32,471 bases of DNA from Puniceicoccales bacterium (GCA_031284015.1 JAITAS010000012.1:1-32471), one strand, 5' to 3'; counted from the first letter of the stretch, positions 16,949 to 29,300 are shown. A program made the numbers and translations. The notes: a model not told the origin generated them from the letters alone.

Positions 16949-18012
16949 CAGTTGCCATGTCGGGAGGCGTTGATAGCGCGGTATCCGCATTGCGATTAAA
17001 AGATGCCGGCTACCAGGTGCATGGTATTTTTATGCGTACGTGGAATGCTGAAGATTCGGGAAATCCGATAGCTGACTGCCCATGGAAGACGGATTTGAAC
17101 GATGCGAAAAATGTCTGCGAAAAGCTTGGCATAACATTTGAAATCATCAACATGATATCCCAATACCGCACACTGATCGTAGAAGAACTGGTGGAAGGTT
17201 ATCGTAATGGGATTACGCCGAATCCGGATGTTTTATGCAATGCGCGGATAAAGTTTGGCATGCTCAAGCAATATGCCCGGGCCAATGGATTTGAAAAATT
17301 TGCGACAGGGCATTACTGTAGAGTAATAACCAATGAAAATGATACCGTCGACATCTTGGAGGGGGTTGATAAAAACAAAGATCAATCATACTTCCTTGCC
17401 ATGCTTTCCCAGGAACAAATACGAAATACACTATTCCCCGTTGGTGAACTGACAAAACCTGAAGTTCGCAAAATCGCTGAAAAGGCAAATTTGCCAAATT
17501 GCAAAAAAAAAGATAGCCAGGGAATTTGTTTTTTGGGCAAGGTAAAGATTCAAGATTTTTTATCGCATTATATACATGATCAACCCGGTAATATTGTCGA
17601 TTCCCAGGGCAAAATCGTTGGTCAACACCGAGGACTATTTCGATTTACCATAGGCCAGAGGCATGGGATCAATGTCCCATCAAATCTTGATTTTGCCTAC
17701 TATGTCGTCGTTGGAAAAGATCTCACCAAAAATCAATTGGTCGTAGAAATTGAACGACCGACATCAAAATTTCTATTCAGGGATGAATTTTTTATTCATG
17801 GTTTAAGCTTTACCAATGGAAGTCTCGGAGAATATGAAAATTTGCTAGCTCGCCCACGATACCGTGATCCCGCCCAAAGAATTGAGTTTTTTCGAACGGG
17901 AACCAGTACGGCTCGTGTTATCTTTAAACAACCTCAGCGGGCAATAGCAAGCGGACAAGTTATAGCATTCTATCGAAATGTAATCCTACTTGGTGGTGGC
18001 ATATTTGACTAA
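16930..18012 (+). CDS. mnmA: tRNA-specific 2-thiouridylase MnmA
   Basis: MnmA places sulfur on C2 of the wobble uridine of tRNAs for Lys, Glu and Gln. The 360-residue protein (E. coli 368) starts with the ATP pyrophosphatase loop AMSGGVDSAVSA. The two catalytic cysteines are present: C103 in NPDVLCNARIKFG and C200 in DSQGICFLG, one residue off the E. coli numbers (102, 199). FATGHYCRV and DQSYFLAMLSQEQ are further signatures, and the C-terminal beta-barrel is complete. The ATG at 16930 lies within the secA codons for the terminal zinc motif, 19 bases before the secA stop is finished. Translation is therefore probably coupled to secA. Confidence 0.96.
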   Translation: MLRPKVAVAMSGGVDSAVSALRLKDAGYQVHGIFMRTWNAEDSGNPIADCPWKTDLNDAKNVCEKLGITFEIINMISQYRTLIVEELVEGYRNGITPNPDVLCNARIKFGMLKQYARANGFEKFATGHYCRVITNENDTVDILEGVDKNKDQSYFLAMLSQEQIRNTLFPVGELTKPEVRKIAEKANLPNCKKKDSQGICFLGKVKIQDFLSHYIHDQPGNIVDSQGKIVGQHRGLFRFTIGQRHGINVPSNLDFAYYVVVGKDLTKNQLVVEIERPTSKFLFRDEFFIHGLSFTNGSLGEYENLLARPRYRDPAQRIEFFRTGTSTARVIFKQPQRAIASGQVIAFYRNVILLGGGIFD

Positions 18013-18084
18013 AACTTTGAGCCATGTCATATTTCGACAATTATCCTAAAGTTTATTGGATCCGACATTAAAAATATCATAACC

Positions 18085-18987
18085 CTATTTGAATAAAAGA
18101 TTTTCGATATTTCGCGCACTATAAATGAATGTCCTGATGTCATTCATGGCTTCATTTGAGTCTTCTAACAAAAAATGCCCTGCCATTTGGTAACGTTTAT
18201 ACGCGGCATTTGGTAGTATTTTTCCCCAAGCTTTTAGAACATCGAAACCGTAGCGAAAATCATCGTCCGACCAAAAAAATTTAATTTTTTTATTACACAA
18301 AATAAACGCTTTTTCGCTGATTATACTTAAAGTTTTCAAGGAAGGATGGTCAGGTAACCATGGAATATCGTCTATCTCGGCAGCAATAGCTACGCGGTCG
18401 GAAAATTTTTCGTATGGCCATAAGTATCCTCTAATAACATCTCCATCGAGTATTGAAAATGTTCCCAAATGTAAACAGGCCCAAGCAAACAAATTAAAGA
18501 ACCTTGAACATAAGAATGTAAAAAGAGGAAATTTGAAAAGTAAAATGATGGCTGGCAGCCTTGGTAAGGAAAAAACAGCGGAATTCAATAGGGACATACT
18601 ACTAATCCTTTCGGGCCAACGTTCTGCTATGGCCAAAGCCACTGCAACACCGAAATCTTGCGCTACAATATGAAATTTCTTGAACTGTTTTATCTCCGCA
18701 AAAGAAATAGCATTATCTATGTGGGTTTTGATGTCGTATCTACAACTTTTCGGTTTATCGGATAACCCATGTCCAATGTGGTCAATCGCTATGCACTTAA
18801 AATCTGAGCGCAGCAAAAGTATCAAATTTCTAAAAAAAAATGACCATGTGGGGTGTCCGTGCAAAAATAATATTGTCTCCCCCGTGCCCTCTTCAACATA
18901 ATGCATAATTGAACCATTTTTTAACTTGGCATAATGTTGTTGGAATGGATAAACTTCTCTTAAAAATAATGGTAATGACTTCTCCAT
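18085..18987 (-). CDS. Alpha/beta hydrolase, haloalkane-dehalogenase/OleB-like
   Basis: From the ATG at 18987 it has 300 residues. It has the full fold: oxyanion motif FLHGHPTWSFFFRNL, IDHIGHGLSDKP, and the nucleophile elbow VAQDFGVA with Asp111 in place of the usual Ser. An acid occurs in FWSDDDFRYG and the catalytic His in MAGHFLLED. Asp nucleophiles mark haloalkane dehalogenases, epoxide hydrolases and OleB, the beta-lactone decarboxylase of long-chain olefin synthesis. The cap stretch ('FNLFAWACLHLGT') and 'YLWPYEKFSDRVAIAAEIDDIPWLPDHPS' follow the OleB pattern as I remember it. No oleA, oleC or oleD is near, so the substrate stays open. The frame is open to a TTG at 19017. Ribosome site weak at both. 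Confidence 0.75.
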   Translation of the reverse strand: MEKSLPLFLREVYPFQQHYAKLKNGSIMHYVEEGTGETILFLHGHPTWSFFFRNLILLLRSDFKCIAIDHIGHGLSDKPKSCRYDIKTHIDNAISFAEIKQFKKFHIVAQDFGVAVALAIAERWPERISSMSLLNSAVFSLPRLPAIILLFKFPLFTFLCSRFFNLFAWACLHLGTFSILDGDVIRGYLWPYEKFSDRVAIAAEIDDIPWLPDHPSLKTLSIISEKAFILCNKKIKFFWSDDDFRYGFDVLKAWGKILPNAAYKRYQMAGHFLLEDSNEAMNDIRTFIYSARNIENLLFK

Positions 18988-19148
18988 CTGCCAATTTAAA
19001 CGTAAAATTCTTTGCAAATTTTCATAAATTTACAACTTAAATTTTTATTCTTTTGGACTAAAGCTACGGCCACTTTCCTGAATGTTTTTGTGAGGCCGTA
19101 CTGAACCTTCTAAATCCCATCGATCCTATTTTTCCGATGAAGTTCAAT

Positions 19149-19850
19149 CTATTGTATGACAAAATAGATTCTAGAAACGTTTCCATTTTTCTTTTCTCGA
19201 ATCAATTCCTCGAATATGTTTTGAGAAAATGGTAAAAGATTCCCCTTGTCCCATCCACTGCCCCTATCGCTGCTATGCTTATATCTCCTAGTATATACCG
19301 GCTTGAGGTATGCATTTTTAGGCTTCTTAATGAAAAAATACTTGAAGGATAAAATTTTAAAATCATGGTCATAGGTCCTATCATTTACCTTTATGCTGCA
19401 CCAACTAATAGCCAGTGAATCCTTGGCTGTTGACGATCGCGAAGTAGAATTAATAGCCAGTGAATCCTTGGTTGTTGTTAATAATCGCGAAGTAGAATTA
19501 AATGATTGAAAATAAATCAACAATGGTAAATGGCTATCGTAGATTCCTAGTCTCATAAATTCTGGCATGTCGATAGCTTGCAAGTATACGTCACTTATTT
19601 TGATTATATCTTGTATCGCTCTGTTATTAAGATAGCCATTGCCTTTGGGCATAAAACGTTTGGATGCTATTTTTGTAAAGGTTTCATAGTAAATGATGCT
19701 TCGTTCCGTTTGTAATGCCTGTTCATCGGCAATTTTAAAAAATTTACCACTCATTACTAAAACACTCATGATTGATATCAAAAAAACGCACGCGATCGAC
19801 GCAGCTATAAGTATTTCAGCCAATGTGAATCCTTTTTGTGAAATTTTCAA
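19149..19850 (-). CDS. Type IV pilin-like (pseudopilin) protein
   Basis: The 233-residue protein begins MKISQKGFTLAEILIAAS, a type III (prepilin) signal. Cleavage would fall after Gly7, leaving an N-methylated Phe and the conserved Glu at mature position 5, followed by a membrane helix to about residue 30. Such proteins build type IV pili or the pseudopilus of type II secretion. The rest is not like a named subunit; the size resembles minor pseudopilins (GspJ type). The start is a TTG: the preceding in-frame stop leaves no ATG upstream. Residues around 119-148 contain a near-exact tandem duplication (see the repeat entry). It stands alone, with no other pilus gene in the window. Confidence 0.8.
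   Translation of the reverse strand: MKISQKGFTLAEILIAASIACVFLISIMSVLVMSGKFFKIADEQALQTERSIIYYETFTKIASKRFMPKGNGYLNNRAIQDIIKISDVYLQAIDMPEFMRLGIYDSHLPLLIYFQSFNSTSRLLTTTKDSLAINSTSRSSTAKDSLAISWCSIKVNDRTYDHDFKILSFKYFFIKKPKNAYLKPVYTRRYKHSSDRGSGWDKGNLLPFSQNIFEELIREKKNGNVSRIYFVIQ
19406..19498 (-). repeat. In-frame tandem duplication (45 and 48 bases) inside the pilin-like gene
   Basis: The unit starting TAATAGCCAGTGAATCCTTG and ending CGCGAAGTAGAAT occurs at 19406-19450 and again at 19451-19498, directly adjacent. The copies differ in the middle by a few substitutions and a 3-base insertion, so the reading frame is kept. In protein they read (I)NSTSRLLTTTKDSLA and (I)NSTSRSSTAKDSLA. The differences show the duplication is not brand new. 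Confidence 0.9.
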
Positions 19851-20334
19851 AATATACGCGTAAATTAAATGTTTCTAATCTGAACGGCTGTTATGGACCC
19901 CAACAACGGACCCTAACATTCATCCTGCCACGAGTTTATGAACAAAGACAATCTTGTCAACTGAAAGTTAACAAATGTTGTCTTTAAAATAAACCCCTTG
20001 AATCTGATCAAAAGTAGCTGCCCATCTGGAGCATGTTGCATGCCAAATCAAAAAAGAATTTCGACGATTAAACCGATTTTTTAAAAGGATGAACAAGCCC
20101 TCATAAAGCAAAGCAAGTGGCGGCGAACGGGTCTATCACGGAGCAGAAATAGTACGATACTAGCCACTGAATCAACAAAAGAATATTTCTACCCTGTGCT
20201 ATGTTATATGCATCATATTGCTGTTTGCATTAATTTTTCTTTTATTTTTGTTTTTCACATTTGTAAAGGGTGTGTTGTGAAAAAAAATTGACAACCACGG
20301 TACAAAATATACATTCCTTTGGGAGGAGGATATA
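19851..20334. other. 484-base intergenic region with two structured elements
   Basis: No protein gene is supportable between the divergent pilin-like and giant-protein genes. At 19944-19985 lies a long imperfect hairpin. AAAGACAA pairs with TTGTCTTT (8 bp), then TTGTCAAC faces GTTAACAA with one mismatch, closed by a TGAAA loop. At 20116-20168, AGTGGC pairs with GCCACT and encloses a perfect TAGTA-CGA-TACTA hairpin (20150-20162) stacked against it. An AT-rich tract and the giant gene's promoter follow. This could be a small RNA, a long leader, or protein-binding sites; no known RNA family is recognised. Confidence 0.4.
20288..20330 (+). promoter_or_regulatory. Candidate promoter and strong ribosome binding site of the giant gene
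   Basis: A perfect -35 hexamer TTGACA (20288-20293) is followed after 16 bases by TACATT (20310-20315), a four-of-six -10 match. GGGAGGAGGA (20321-20330) precedes the ATG by four bases. The ribosome site is the strongest in the window. The -10 lies so close to it that the leader would be very short, so the true promoter may be further upstream. Confidence 0.45.
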
Positions 20335-23300
20335 ATGTCACAAACCGATTGGGATCCTATTAAAACAGCCTTTAAATTAACCGGTGTTACCGAAATCTCG
20401 GATATAAGCAGCATACGAATGGGCCAAGGGTATGCTGATTTGCACAAAACGGCAACCAAAATCCAACACACAATCCTAGAAGAACGCAAATGTTGGAGTG
20501 GAAGGTTAAAATTCGCTATTTTCCCGGAGAGGCTTTTGCTGTGGAGTTTACGTAAAAATTCTGGTATTGATAAGCTAATACGAGAATTCAAAAATGGGTT
20601 AATCACAATATATCACGCTTCTGAAGGTTCGGAAGTAAAACTTCAAATAGAAGCACTTTTCGGAAATATTGGAGAAGAGATTCCAACAATATGCCAAGAA
20701 CAAAGAGATGAAGCCATAGTGCCCCAGAATATTTCGTGTACAGGTCTTGAGTCTTTCAAGCACATGGAATCACTCTTACATGGAAGAAATGACGTAAGTA
20801 GTCCAACAATGAATGAGTCTGCTGGAAAATTTTTCTCAGCATTTGAAAAACTAGGCATCACTCAAATAGTTGGGATTAATTCTTTAACGGAAGAACATTT
20901 GACCAAATGTATTGATGATAATAAGCCAGTTGTAGTGTTAGAAGGGACAAATGCTTTGCTGATTAGAAAAAATGAAGATGGTGGAATAGAGATTACGAAA
21001 TTTACCACAGTATCCAAAGATTTGAACACTAACGGCGGTATCCAGATGGATTCCGGAGATTATGTTAATGCATTTCAATTGTTTAACCTTAAATATGAGC
21101 CTAGCGAATTCAATGAGATACATTTTGGTCTAAAAAGCATCAATGATGGAAAACCACCAGAAGCGATTCCCCAGGGGAAAATGTTTTTGATAAAATCTAG
21201 GGGAAAAAATCCAACGACCCCGCAATATGAATTGTTAAACCTCCTTCAATATGCCGCCAAGGGTGATTCAGCAAAAGAGAGAGAGGTTGCAAGGTTTGAA
21301 ATAAATGAATACATTGGTCATTTATCCAACGCTGCACATAAAATGAGAAGCGAAGGTGAGATCATGTCTGACCAGCATATGATTAATTTTAATGCTCTAT
21401 CACAAGATATACAGAAAAGAATTTTGCTCCTACAAGCATCCGGAAAGATTAGTGCAGAATTGGCGTCGGAATATTTATCACACATAGTTGGTATATCACC
21501 AACAAGAACCGAACCACAACCATCGGGTCCAACCCAACCGTCGCAAGGTGGAAGTTTTGACACACTCAAAATAAAAAATATATCATATTCTGCCGCTTCC
21601 AATGTGCAAACTTCACGGGGACACAATGTACAAACCAATGGCGACATTCTTTCATTCTTGCAGCAAGCCAACAAATCTCATACTGCTGGTCTCTCTGCTC
21701 CTTTGGTCATGGGATTCGCTACTGCAAAACGATTTGAAGATTTAGTAAAAAACCAAGATGAGACCTTTAAAGCTTTGGAAGGAAAAGACAGGGAAGATGC
21801 GGCGATCAATGTTGGTAATTTTTTCAGAATGGCCGCATTGTATATAGAATATGATAAAAGAAATGGAATTGCCATTCCAGGCAGCAAGCAACAATTTTAT
21901 GATAGTCTCATAGCATTAGGATTAAGGATTTATAAAGAATATGGACGGAAGCATAATTTTTTCGATGGAGAGGAGTATGGGAATGATCGTGTAAAGCATT
22001 ATGTTATTCGCAATCAAGATAGTAATGGAGTGACTCATGAGATTGAGATGTGTCGTGAAATACATGATGCCGTAAGAGACGACCAGATAACGAATGTTCA
22101 AAGCGCAATGGAAGCAGTAAGAAATATTAGCGACGTTTCGCTCAAGGAAACGGTTGCTACGTCCTTCTTTAGAGTACCAATTGATGGTGAGCATTATAAG
22201 CATGTAAATAGCACAACAAAAATTGGAGCGGCGGCCAATGGCTTTGCGTATATGCTTTTCAGTCTGACCGCAGACTCAAATGAAGGTACTGCTTTTTATA
22301 CGCAAGCTCGTATTGCTCCAAAGGTGATAAAAAACCTATCATTTGGAGAACAATTACAAAAAAATTACAAAAAAATTTGTGAATTTTTGAACAACAAATC
22401 CCAAGGAGAAGTGGCAAAATCACAAGAGTCAAAACGGTTCCTTTTTTTAGAACATTGCTGTTTACCCTCGAATCCTTCGAATGGAAACATTGTACAAAAG
22501 GCCGAAGCTATGCTTTCGTGGCTACAAACTTCAGGCAACACTAGCATCTTTGACGACCTTGAAGCGCAAAGAATATTTTGTAAATTGCTATGCGGAGACA
22601 TTAATAGCCCTCAAGCATTATCCATAGCTTTAAAAGATGGGGAAACCTGTAGACAATTTGAACGGATTGTAAATCAATTTTTTCAGCACTCTCTAAGCAA
22701 TTTTCCAAATCCAATTGAACAAGATGCAGACCTTCAAAAATATAAATTTTATGCATCCCTTTACATTCAGCTAAACAAAACAATAGAGGAGGCCAAAGGG
22801 AAAAAGCCCGATCTCGACACTTCTGTTTTTAACAAAAAAGTTAAATTAGATGGCACAAGCGATGAAATACAAATTTTTGCATGTGTTTTGTGTCAGAAAA
22901 TGATCTTAGGAGACACATTAACACCCGAAGAAATGCTAAGATGTACGGACCCAAAGATGATGATTTGGCCAGAAATGGCAGGAGCAAGCGATACGCTTCT
23001 CAATCGAGATCCCGAAGATTCCTCCGGAATAAAAAATATGTTCGATGGTCCTGTGTTAGATTCTTTGAGAGATTTCATAGTCAGGCAAAAAGATGATCTA
23101 AACAAAGATGGTTGTCATTGCATTGCTGATGCATATGCGAAACAACTAGGGTATGCAGGACCTTCGGTAACCATCGATTGCGTGAATAGATTGATAACAA
23201 TCAAGGATACAACAACTAATGCCAGTGTTACCATCGATTTGAATAATTTTGTGCGTTTGCGTGACGGAATATATCCGGAAGAACATGTGCAAACAAACGA

Positions 23301-26300
23301 CTCAGAACATCCAATATTAGCTTTGCTTGGTGTTAACGGCACCAATATACATCACAGGGTAAAAGTGAATGGAAATACTAGTGTCGTGGATGGAAAAATA
23401 GTTGTTGATAACAAAACCAACAGAGTAACAATGAATGGGAAGGTATTTGTTAGCCGTGTTCAAAATTCCAGCACCAGGCGGCTGCCAGCAGAACTGGTAA
23501 TGGAAAAAATGCTTGACCGTTTTTTACCATTTGTTGATGAAAATGACAAGACATGCCAAAAAGTCTACTTTTATGATAAAACGTCGCTAGATCAACCGGT
23601 ATTCGTGCTAGAAAATGGTACACTATATACTTCAACTAGTAATAAATATTATAAAGTGCCCACTCTTCTTACTGGCCATGTTTTTGCAGATCCTCTTTTA
23701 CAACACCTTAATTCTTCTGAAATGAGTAATGTTTTTGCGACAAAAGATGAGGGTGGTGCAATTTCTTCGTACGTAATTCCAGAACTACGCTACAACGACC
23801 AAATATTACAGTTTTCCCGAGGAAGTGATGGTCAATTACATTTGGTAAGCAATGAAAATTATATCCTATCAGAACCTCCAATACCCAACCCGTTGGAGGG
23901 AAATACGCTAAATTATGTTTGTTTGCGGTCAAAAGATAATCCAAGTGACTATAAATTCATTCTGATAAATGATAAACATCTTATTGACACTTCGTCACTC
24001 GATCAGGCGACAAAAAGTGAAATATCCGTCCTGGGGCAGGATGTTTTAGAAATTGGGTTTAATACTATCACTGGGTTTGATCTAGGTGCTGATCATCAGG
24101 CAACTGGAATAATATTAGCAGGAAGATTATTCGACATAGGGAAAAATGAATTGGCCCTAAATATTTTAAACAAGATAGATATGCGGACAGTGATCGCCCT
24201 AAAAAACAACACACTTTTACAAACTACTTTGCGCTCACTCATAACGAATAAAACAACTGGCGCACTTGATTTGAAACGAGATCAACCTTTGGAACGGAAT
24301 TTAGCAGCTTTCAAAATTCTAACACTGTTACTTGAGTCGGATCCCTACAATTTTCGCAATTTTTTATTGGCCAAAAATCCTGATGGTACTATTAATTTTG
24401 GTGACAGTTTTGATCTAGTGACTCAAGTGTGTTCTTTGTATCAGGCATTGGTTGATGCCAAAGAAAATTCAACGCAGCAAGTTAGTCTTTCCAAAGAAGC
24501 TGAGCTTGCTTTTACGGAAGAAATTATGGGTGCCATGGGCCAAGCTTTACAAGCGGCATCTGGGGTAGGCCGAGCTCTGCTGAGTATGATGCCCGAGTCA
24601 ACGCTTCTAGAAATGCCAGAATTTGGACTATTGAAATTATTTGAGCAGAGGCATAGGTCACTCGTGGAAGAACTTGGGGCTAAAACTAATGTTAGCTATA
24701 TTACTAAAGTTGCTAAAGACTCTAAAGATCATGTCGTAGTACACGTTAAGCCGGGAGGAAAACGGTCTTTCGAAAAAGCTAATACCTTTTCATCCGTATT
24801 GCCCATAAGAAATACGAAGATGTTGGCAACACTTAGAAAGGAAGCCCAAAATACGGCTCTATTGAAAACACCGACTAATATAGAACGAAGAAAAGCTCTC
24901 TTGCGAAAATGTTGTAGAAGTGATGATGAAATCAATAGCACTGACCAGCATGAGCTGTCTGACAGCCAGAAGAAAGCTTACATAGCATTTAGGAACGAGA
25001 TGAGATTTCCTACATCTCTGCCATCTGATGAAGTAATGCTAAACAGCATGCAGGAAGTGTTTGTTGCTGAAATAGAAGGTTTTATTAAAAGTCAATCTAT
25101 AGAGAGTAAACATGCACAAGCTTTAGATATAGAGAACTCTGCTAGACAAAGCATTGTAGGGGAAATAGGTGGAATATTGCGGCCCGTTAAAGCACAGCAA
25201 ATCGATGGCGGTTCAGCAACATCTCCAGATGGCATAGACAAGTGGAAAATTAGCACGTTGATGGACTTTGTTTCACAAGATGAAACAACAATCCAATCCA
25301 GTGCTTCCCTAGCTCCAAACGACAGAAAATTAATTTTAGAATTTAAAAGAAAATATTCAAGTGATATCAATAATTCGACTTTTGAAAAAGATCACCGATC
25401 AGAGTTGCTTGATTTGGCTAATGCAATCTCCGGTTCGGGAAAAACATTTTCATCGAATGATAGGCAGATAATTGCTCAATACAAAACTACAGCTGACAAA
25501 GAATTAGGCAGATACAACGAAGAAATGAACCTGGCAAGATCTCAAGACTTGAGGGCAAGAGCGGTTGGTGAACTGTATGAAATCAACGCTAACAGTTTTA
25601 CTGCTAAAAATGAAGAGAAAAGCACCATAGACACAACCATTGATAACTTAACAACACAAATTTCGGAAGCAAATAAGGAAGTAGAAGAAATAAGGAAGCA
25701 ATTGGATACAAAATTTTCTACCTGTTCCAAGACAATGGAAAGTTTGCGCAAAACAAAATTAGCCAAAATGCCAACACTGGATGACGCAAGAAAGGCCCTG
25801 GTTTGTGCCCCTTCTGACCCGGATGGTGACTGGTCCAAGTCGATAAAAGTTCTTCGGGATGTTAATCCGGAGTTTACGGATGCAGATTGTAAAGAGATTG
25901 TTGACCTTATCAAACAATTACTGCAAGCTTCCACGAGCATCAAATCCCTGGAACAGCTGAAAACTGCTATCGAAAATGTACATAATAAGGGACGAGCTGT
26001 CTTAGAAGCAAATCAAAATTTGCCAGGATACTATGACACAGACCTTAGCCAAGAGCAAAAAGATTTTCTGCTGGCAAAAGATCAATTGATTATTGCATAT
26101 GAAAGTGTAAGGACGTATGACCCAAAAACAGAGATGGAAGCATTAGCTTTTGAGGATATAGTAGGGTTTCGCGTAAGGGGAGCTCAGGCTAGCATTGTCA
26201 AAAATGTAATAGCTCAGCTGCAAACAAACGAGGCCAATAATGAGCAAACGGGTGTTACTTTCCAACTCATGATGGGCGGGGGCAAAACAAGCGTTGTTCT

Positions 26301-29300
26301 TTCCCAGCTGGCTCATGCTATAAGCACACAAGGTAAGATTCCACTATTTGTTTGCCACCCTTCGCAATATACCGCTATGCTAGGAAATTTAAGAATTTTT
26401 CAAGAAAGCAGGTATTCGCAGGAGGTTATTAGCATTGATGAAAGCAAATCGGATCTAGCAGATTCGAACAAGCTATCTGGAATATTAAGGAAGCTCAAAC
26501 GAGCTAAGAATGGAGGCGGGTGCCTAGTAATCCAAGCTCCAACCATTAGAGCTATCAAGTTGGAATTCATAAGGACAAGTCGATCGGCGATGGAAAAAAA
26601 TGATCCTGTGCTTATGGCACGGGCGAAACAGCTGGCAGAGATACTATCATACATGAAAGAAAATTGTACACAACTTTTGGATGAAGTAGACTTGAACCTA
26701 GACATATCAAAGTCGGTAAATTTCCCAGGTGGTAGCCGGAAAACACTTGCTAGTGATCAAATCGATGTCGTTGCTTCAATGTTAGGTATGATTACGGAAG
26801 ATACCGACTTGAGAGAGGCATTTGTTAATGACAAATTTGGGGTTGAAAAAAATGGGAAAAGGCCCGTTAACCAATTTAAGCAAAAAATCATCGACAACTG
26901 TTTTGACAAAATTCAACAATTGGATTCCGAGATTTCAAGAGATGATTTGGCAAAATTTATGCTCGGAAACCAAGAACCAAGCGAATCATTTAAAAAGTCT
27001 TGGGAAAAGATCAAAAGTTCCCATCAAAAGGAAGCAAGAGACATTGCGCTACAAAAGGGGATGCTATCTATTATAGATAGTGCAGCAAAAAAAGAGTATA
27101 ATCGGCATTATGGATTTAGAGGGGATGGTTCCGTCATTCCTTACCAAGGAGTAGGCACGCCATCTTCAGGAGAATTTGGTAATGTTTATGAGCAAGCATA
27201 TTACTTTTTTGCAGCCATTTTGCATGATGGAATTCAAGTATCTCAAATAACTTCACTGGTTGAAGGATATGTTAACGGATCATTGCCTAAATCACTAAAA
27301 AGCAGCTTTGAGTCGGTATGGAGGGAATGTGGGCTTGGAACACCCAGTGACCTCAAAAAGATGTCAGCTGTACAGCGTAATGCAATAATTAATAAGGCCG
27401 TTTCTCAGTTAAATGCTAAGAAAGGATTTAAAGAATTTATGCTACTTGCGAAGCAAATAGCCGCAACTGTGATAAAATATAATTCAGAAACACTTGAATG
27501 CAATGCGATATCAATGGTAGATATGGGCAAGACATCCGTGGGATGTACAGGAACTCCTTGGAATATGCAAACATATCATTCCGCATTTCAAGGGGAAAAT
27601 AAAGCCCTCTTAGAATTGGGGACGGAAGGCAGAATTATACAGAAATGGGAAAAAGATTTTCGAACGGGAGATTCAAAAATATTAACTTCGTCAAATACAA
27701 CCACAACCGTATCTGGTATGCTAGATTCTTATCGCGCAGCACATAAAGATGATTCTAGAGAGTTACACGCCATAATAGATGCGGGAGGGATTTTTAAGGA
27801 TAAAACAAACGACGAGGTTGCTGGAGATATACTAAAGTATTACCAAGATGATCTCAATGTGGGATTTGTAGTTTACCTTGGAAAAACAGTAACAGGAGAT
27901 GAGTCTTTCTTTGTAATGAAAAAGGAGGATCCCGATAATCCCATCCCAATCCCAGATACCAGCCCTGCAACGATAGAACGTGTTGTTGGAAAAGGTAACA
28001 TCGATAAAATTTTCGTATACTATGATGAATTAAGATGTACTGGATGCGACATACCTTTACCCAAAGATGCTAATGCCGTGTTAACCATAAACCCCAATAG
28101 TACTCCTATTCGAACGGCATTGCAGGGCGTTTTGCGTGCAAGGAAATTTTTGGATTCTCAACAAGTAGATATTTGTATTCCACAAGCTTTAGTACCCGAA
28201 GGCGTAGATCTAAACAATCAAACGGAAGCCATGACAAAAATATGTTCCTATTGCATAGAAAATCAATCGGTGATATTAGCACAACAAATGTACAAGTCAT
28301 ATAGAGCTCAAACAGCTAATTGCTTGAATAGCATACTCTTCGAGAGATTACATGCCAATGTTAGTCAACATTCTGGTAAGAGAATCTCAAAGGAAGAACG
28401 GAAAATATTGGACCTATGTGAGAAATTTTTATATTCTCAGTTCGAAGCAGATCCTTTGAAATTGTTTGGCGAAATTACTTCCGAGCAAGATGCATATAGA
28501 GCCTTGGAAGGATATTACAATAGTCTCTTCAGAGAAATTAAAAAATCAGATAAAGAGCTAGCACAAGAATTTCAGGCACGGGCCGAAAAAATACTAAATA
28601 AAGCTAAAGACGCTTTAAAGTTTACAGTTCAAGGAGGTACAATTGACGCCGGAACAGAAGTAGAGCAGGAACAGGAGCAAGAGCAGGAGCAGGAGCAAGA
28701 ACAGGAGCAGGTCACCGACGACAGTAAAAATATTAGGCAAGAACAGACTTGGGCCGTTTTTAACGCAGCATCCCAAGAGGATAGTCCTAATGCCAATAAT
28801 CCTTCTACTGTTTCTGAAGGAGAAGCTCCTCTTTCCAGTACGGATGCAATGCAACAAACTACTGAACCCGCCAATCTGCCATTGAGCGAGAAAGCAAAAA
28901 TGTTGTTTGAAGACTTAAAAAGCAATACAGGTCTAAGTGAACTGATGCTTCAAGATCGAGAAGTCCTAATAAGTTCAATGGATCAAAGGTTACGACAATC
29001 GGCAGAACGCAACAACATCTCTGACAGAGAATTGCTTGTGATATTGAGAACAGCAAACAATAATCCGGATAGCCATACGCTTCCGCTTATTGCGAATCAA
29101 TTATCCATTAAAGATCAATTACTTGACCGTGTCAAGGATAGAATACTGAAAGCGGCTCCTTCCTTTGACTCTTTGATTTCTCAAGGAGGTACAAATATTC
29201 CTGAAATATTACCTGCCAATAATTGCGCTACTTTTCGGCGGGGAAGTGGAAATATTTTTGACAGCAATGTACAAATGACAACTAATCTTGCGCAAAATAT

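Noticed and set aside
20111-20135. 16S rRNA remnant (GTGGCGGCGAACGGGT resembles the conserved 'GGCGGACGGGTGAGTAA' block)
   Set aside because: The similarity covers about 15 bases and does not continue on either side, so chance is the better explanation.
28663-28710. Phase-variable on/off switch by repeat slippage
   Set aside because: The unit is six bases, so changes in copy number keep the frame and cannot turn the gene off.
28615-28925. Minus-strand open frames opposite the EQ repeat (Cys/Ser- and Leu-rich)
   Set aside because: They are the antisense reading of the GAGCAG-type repeat and have no start signals.
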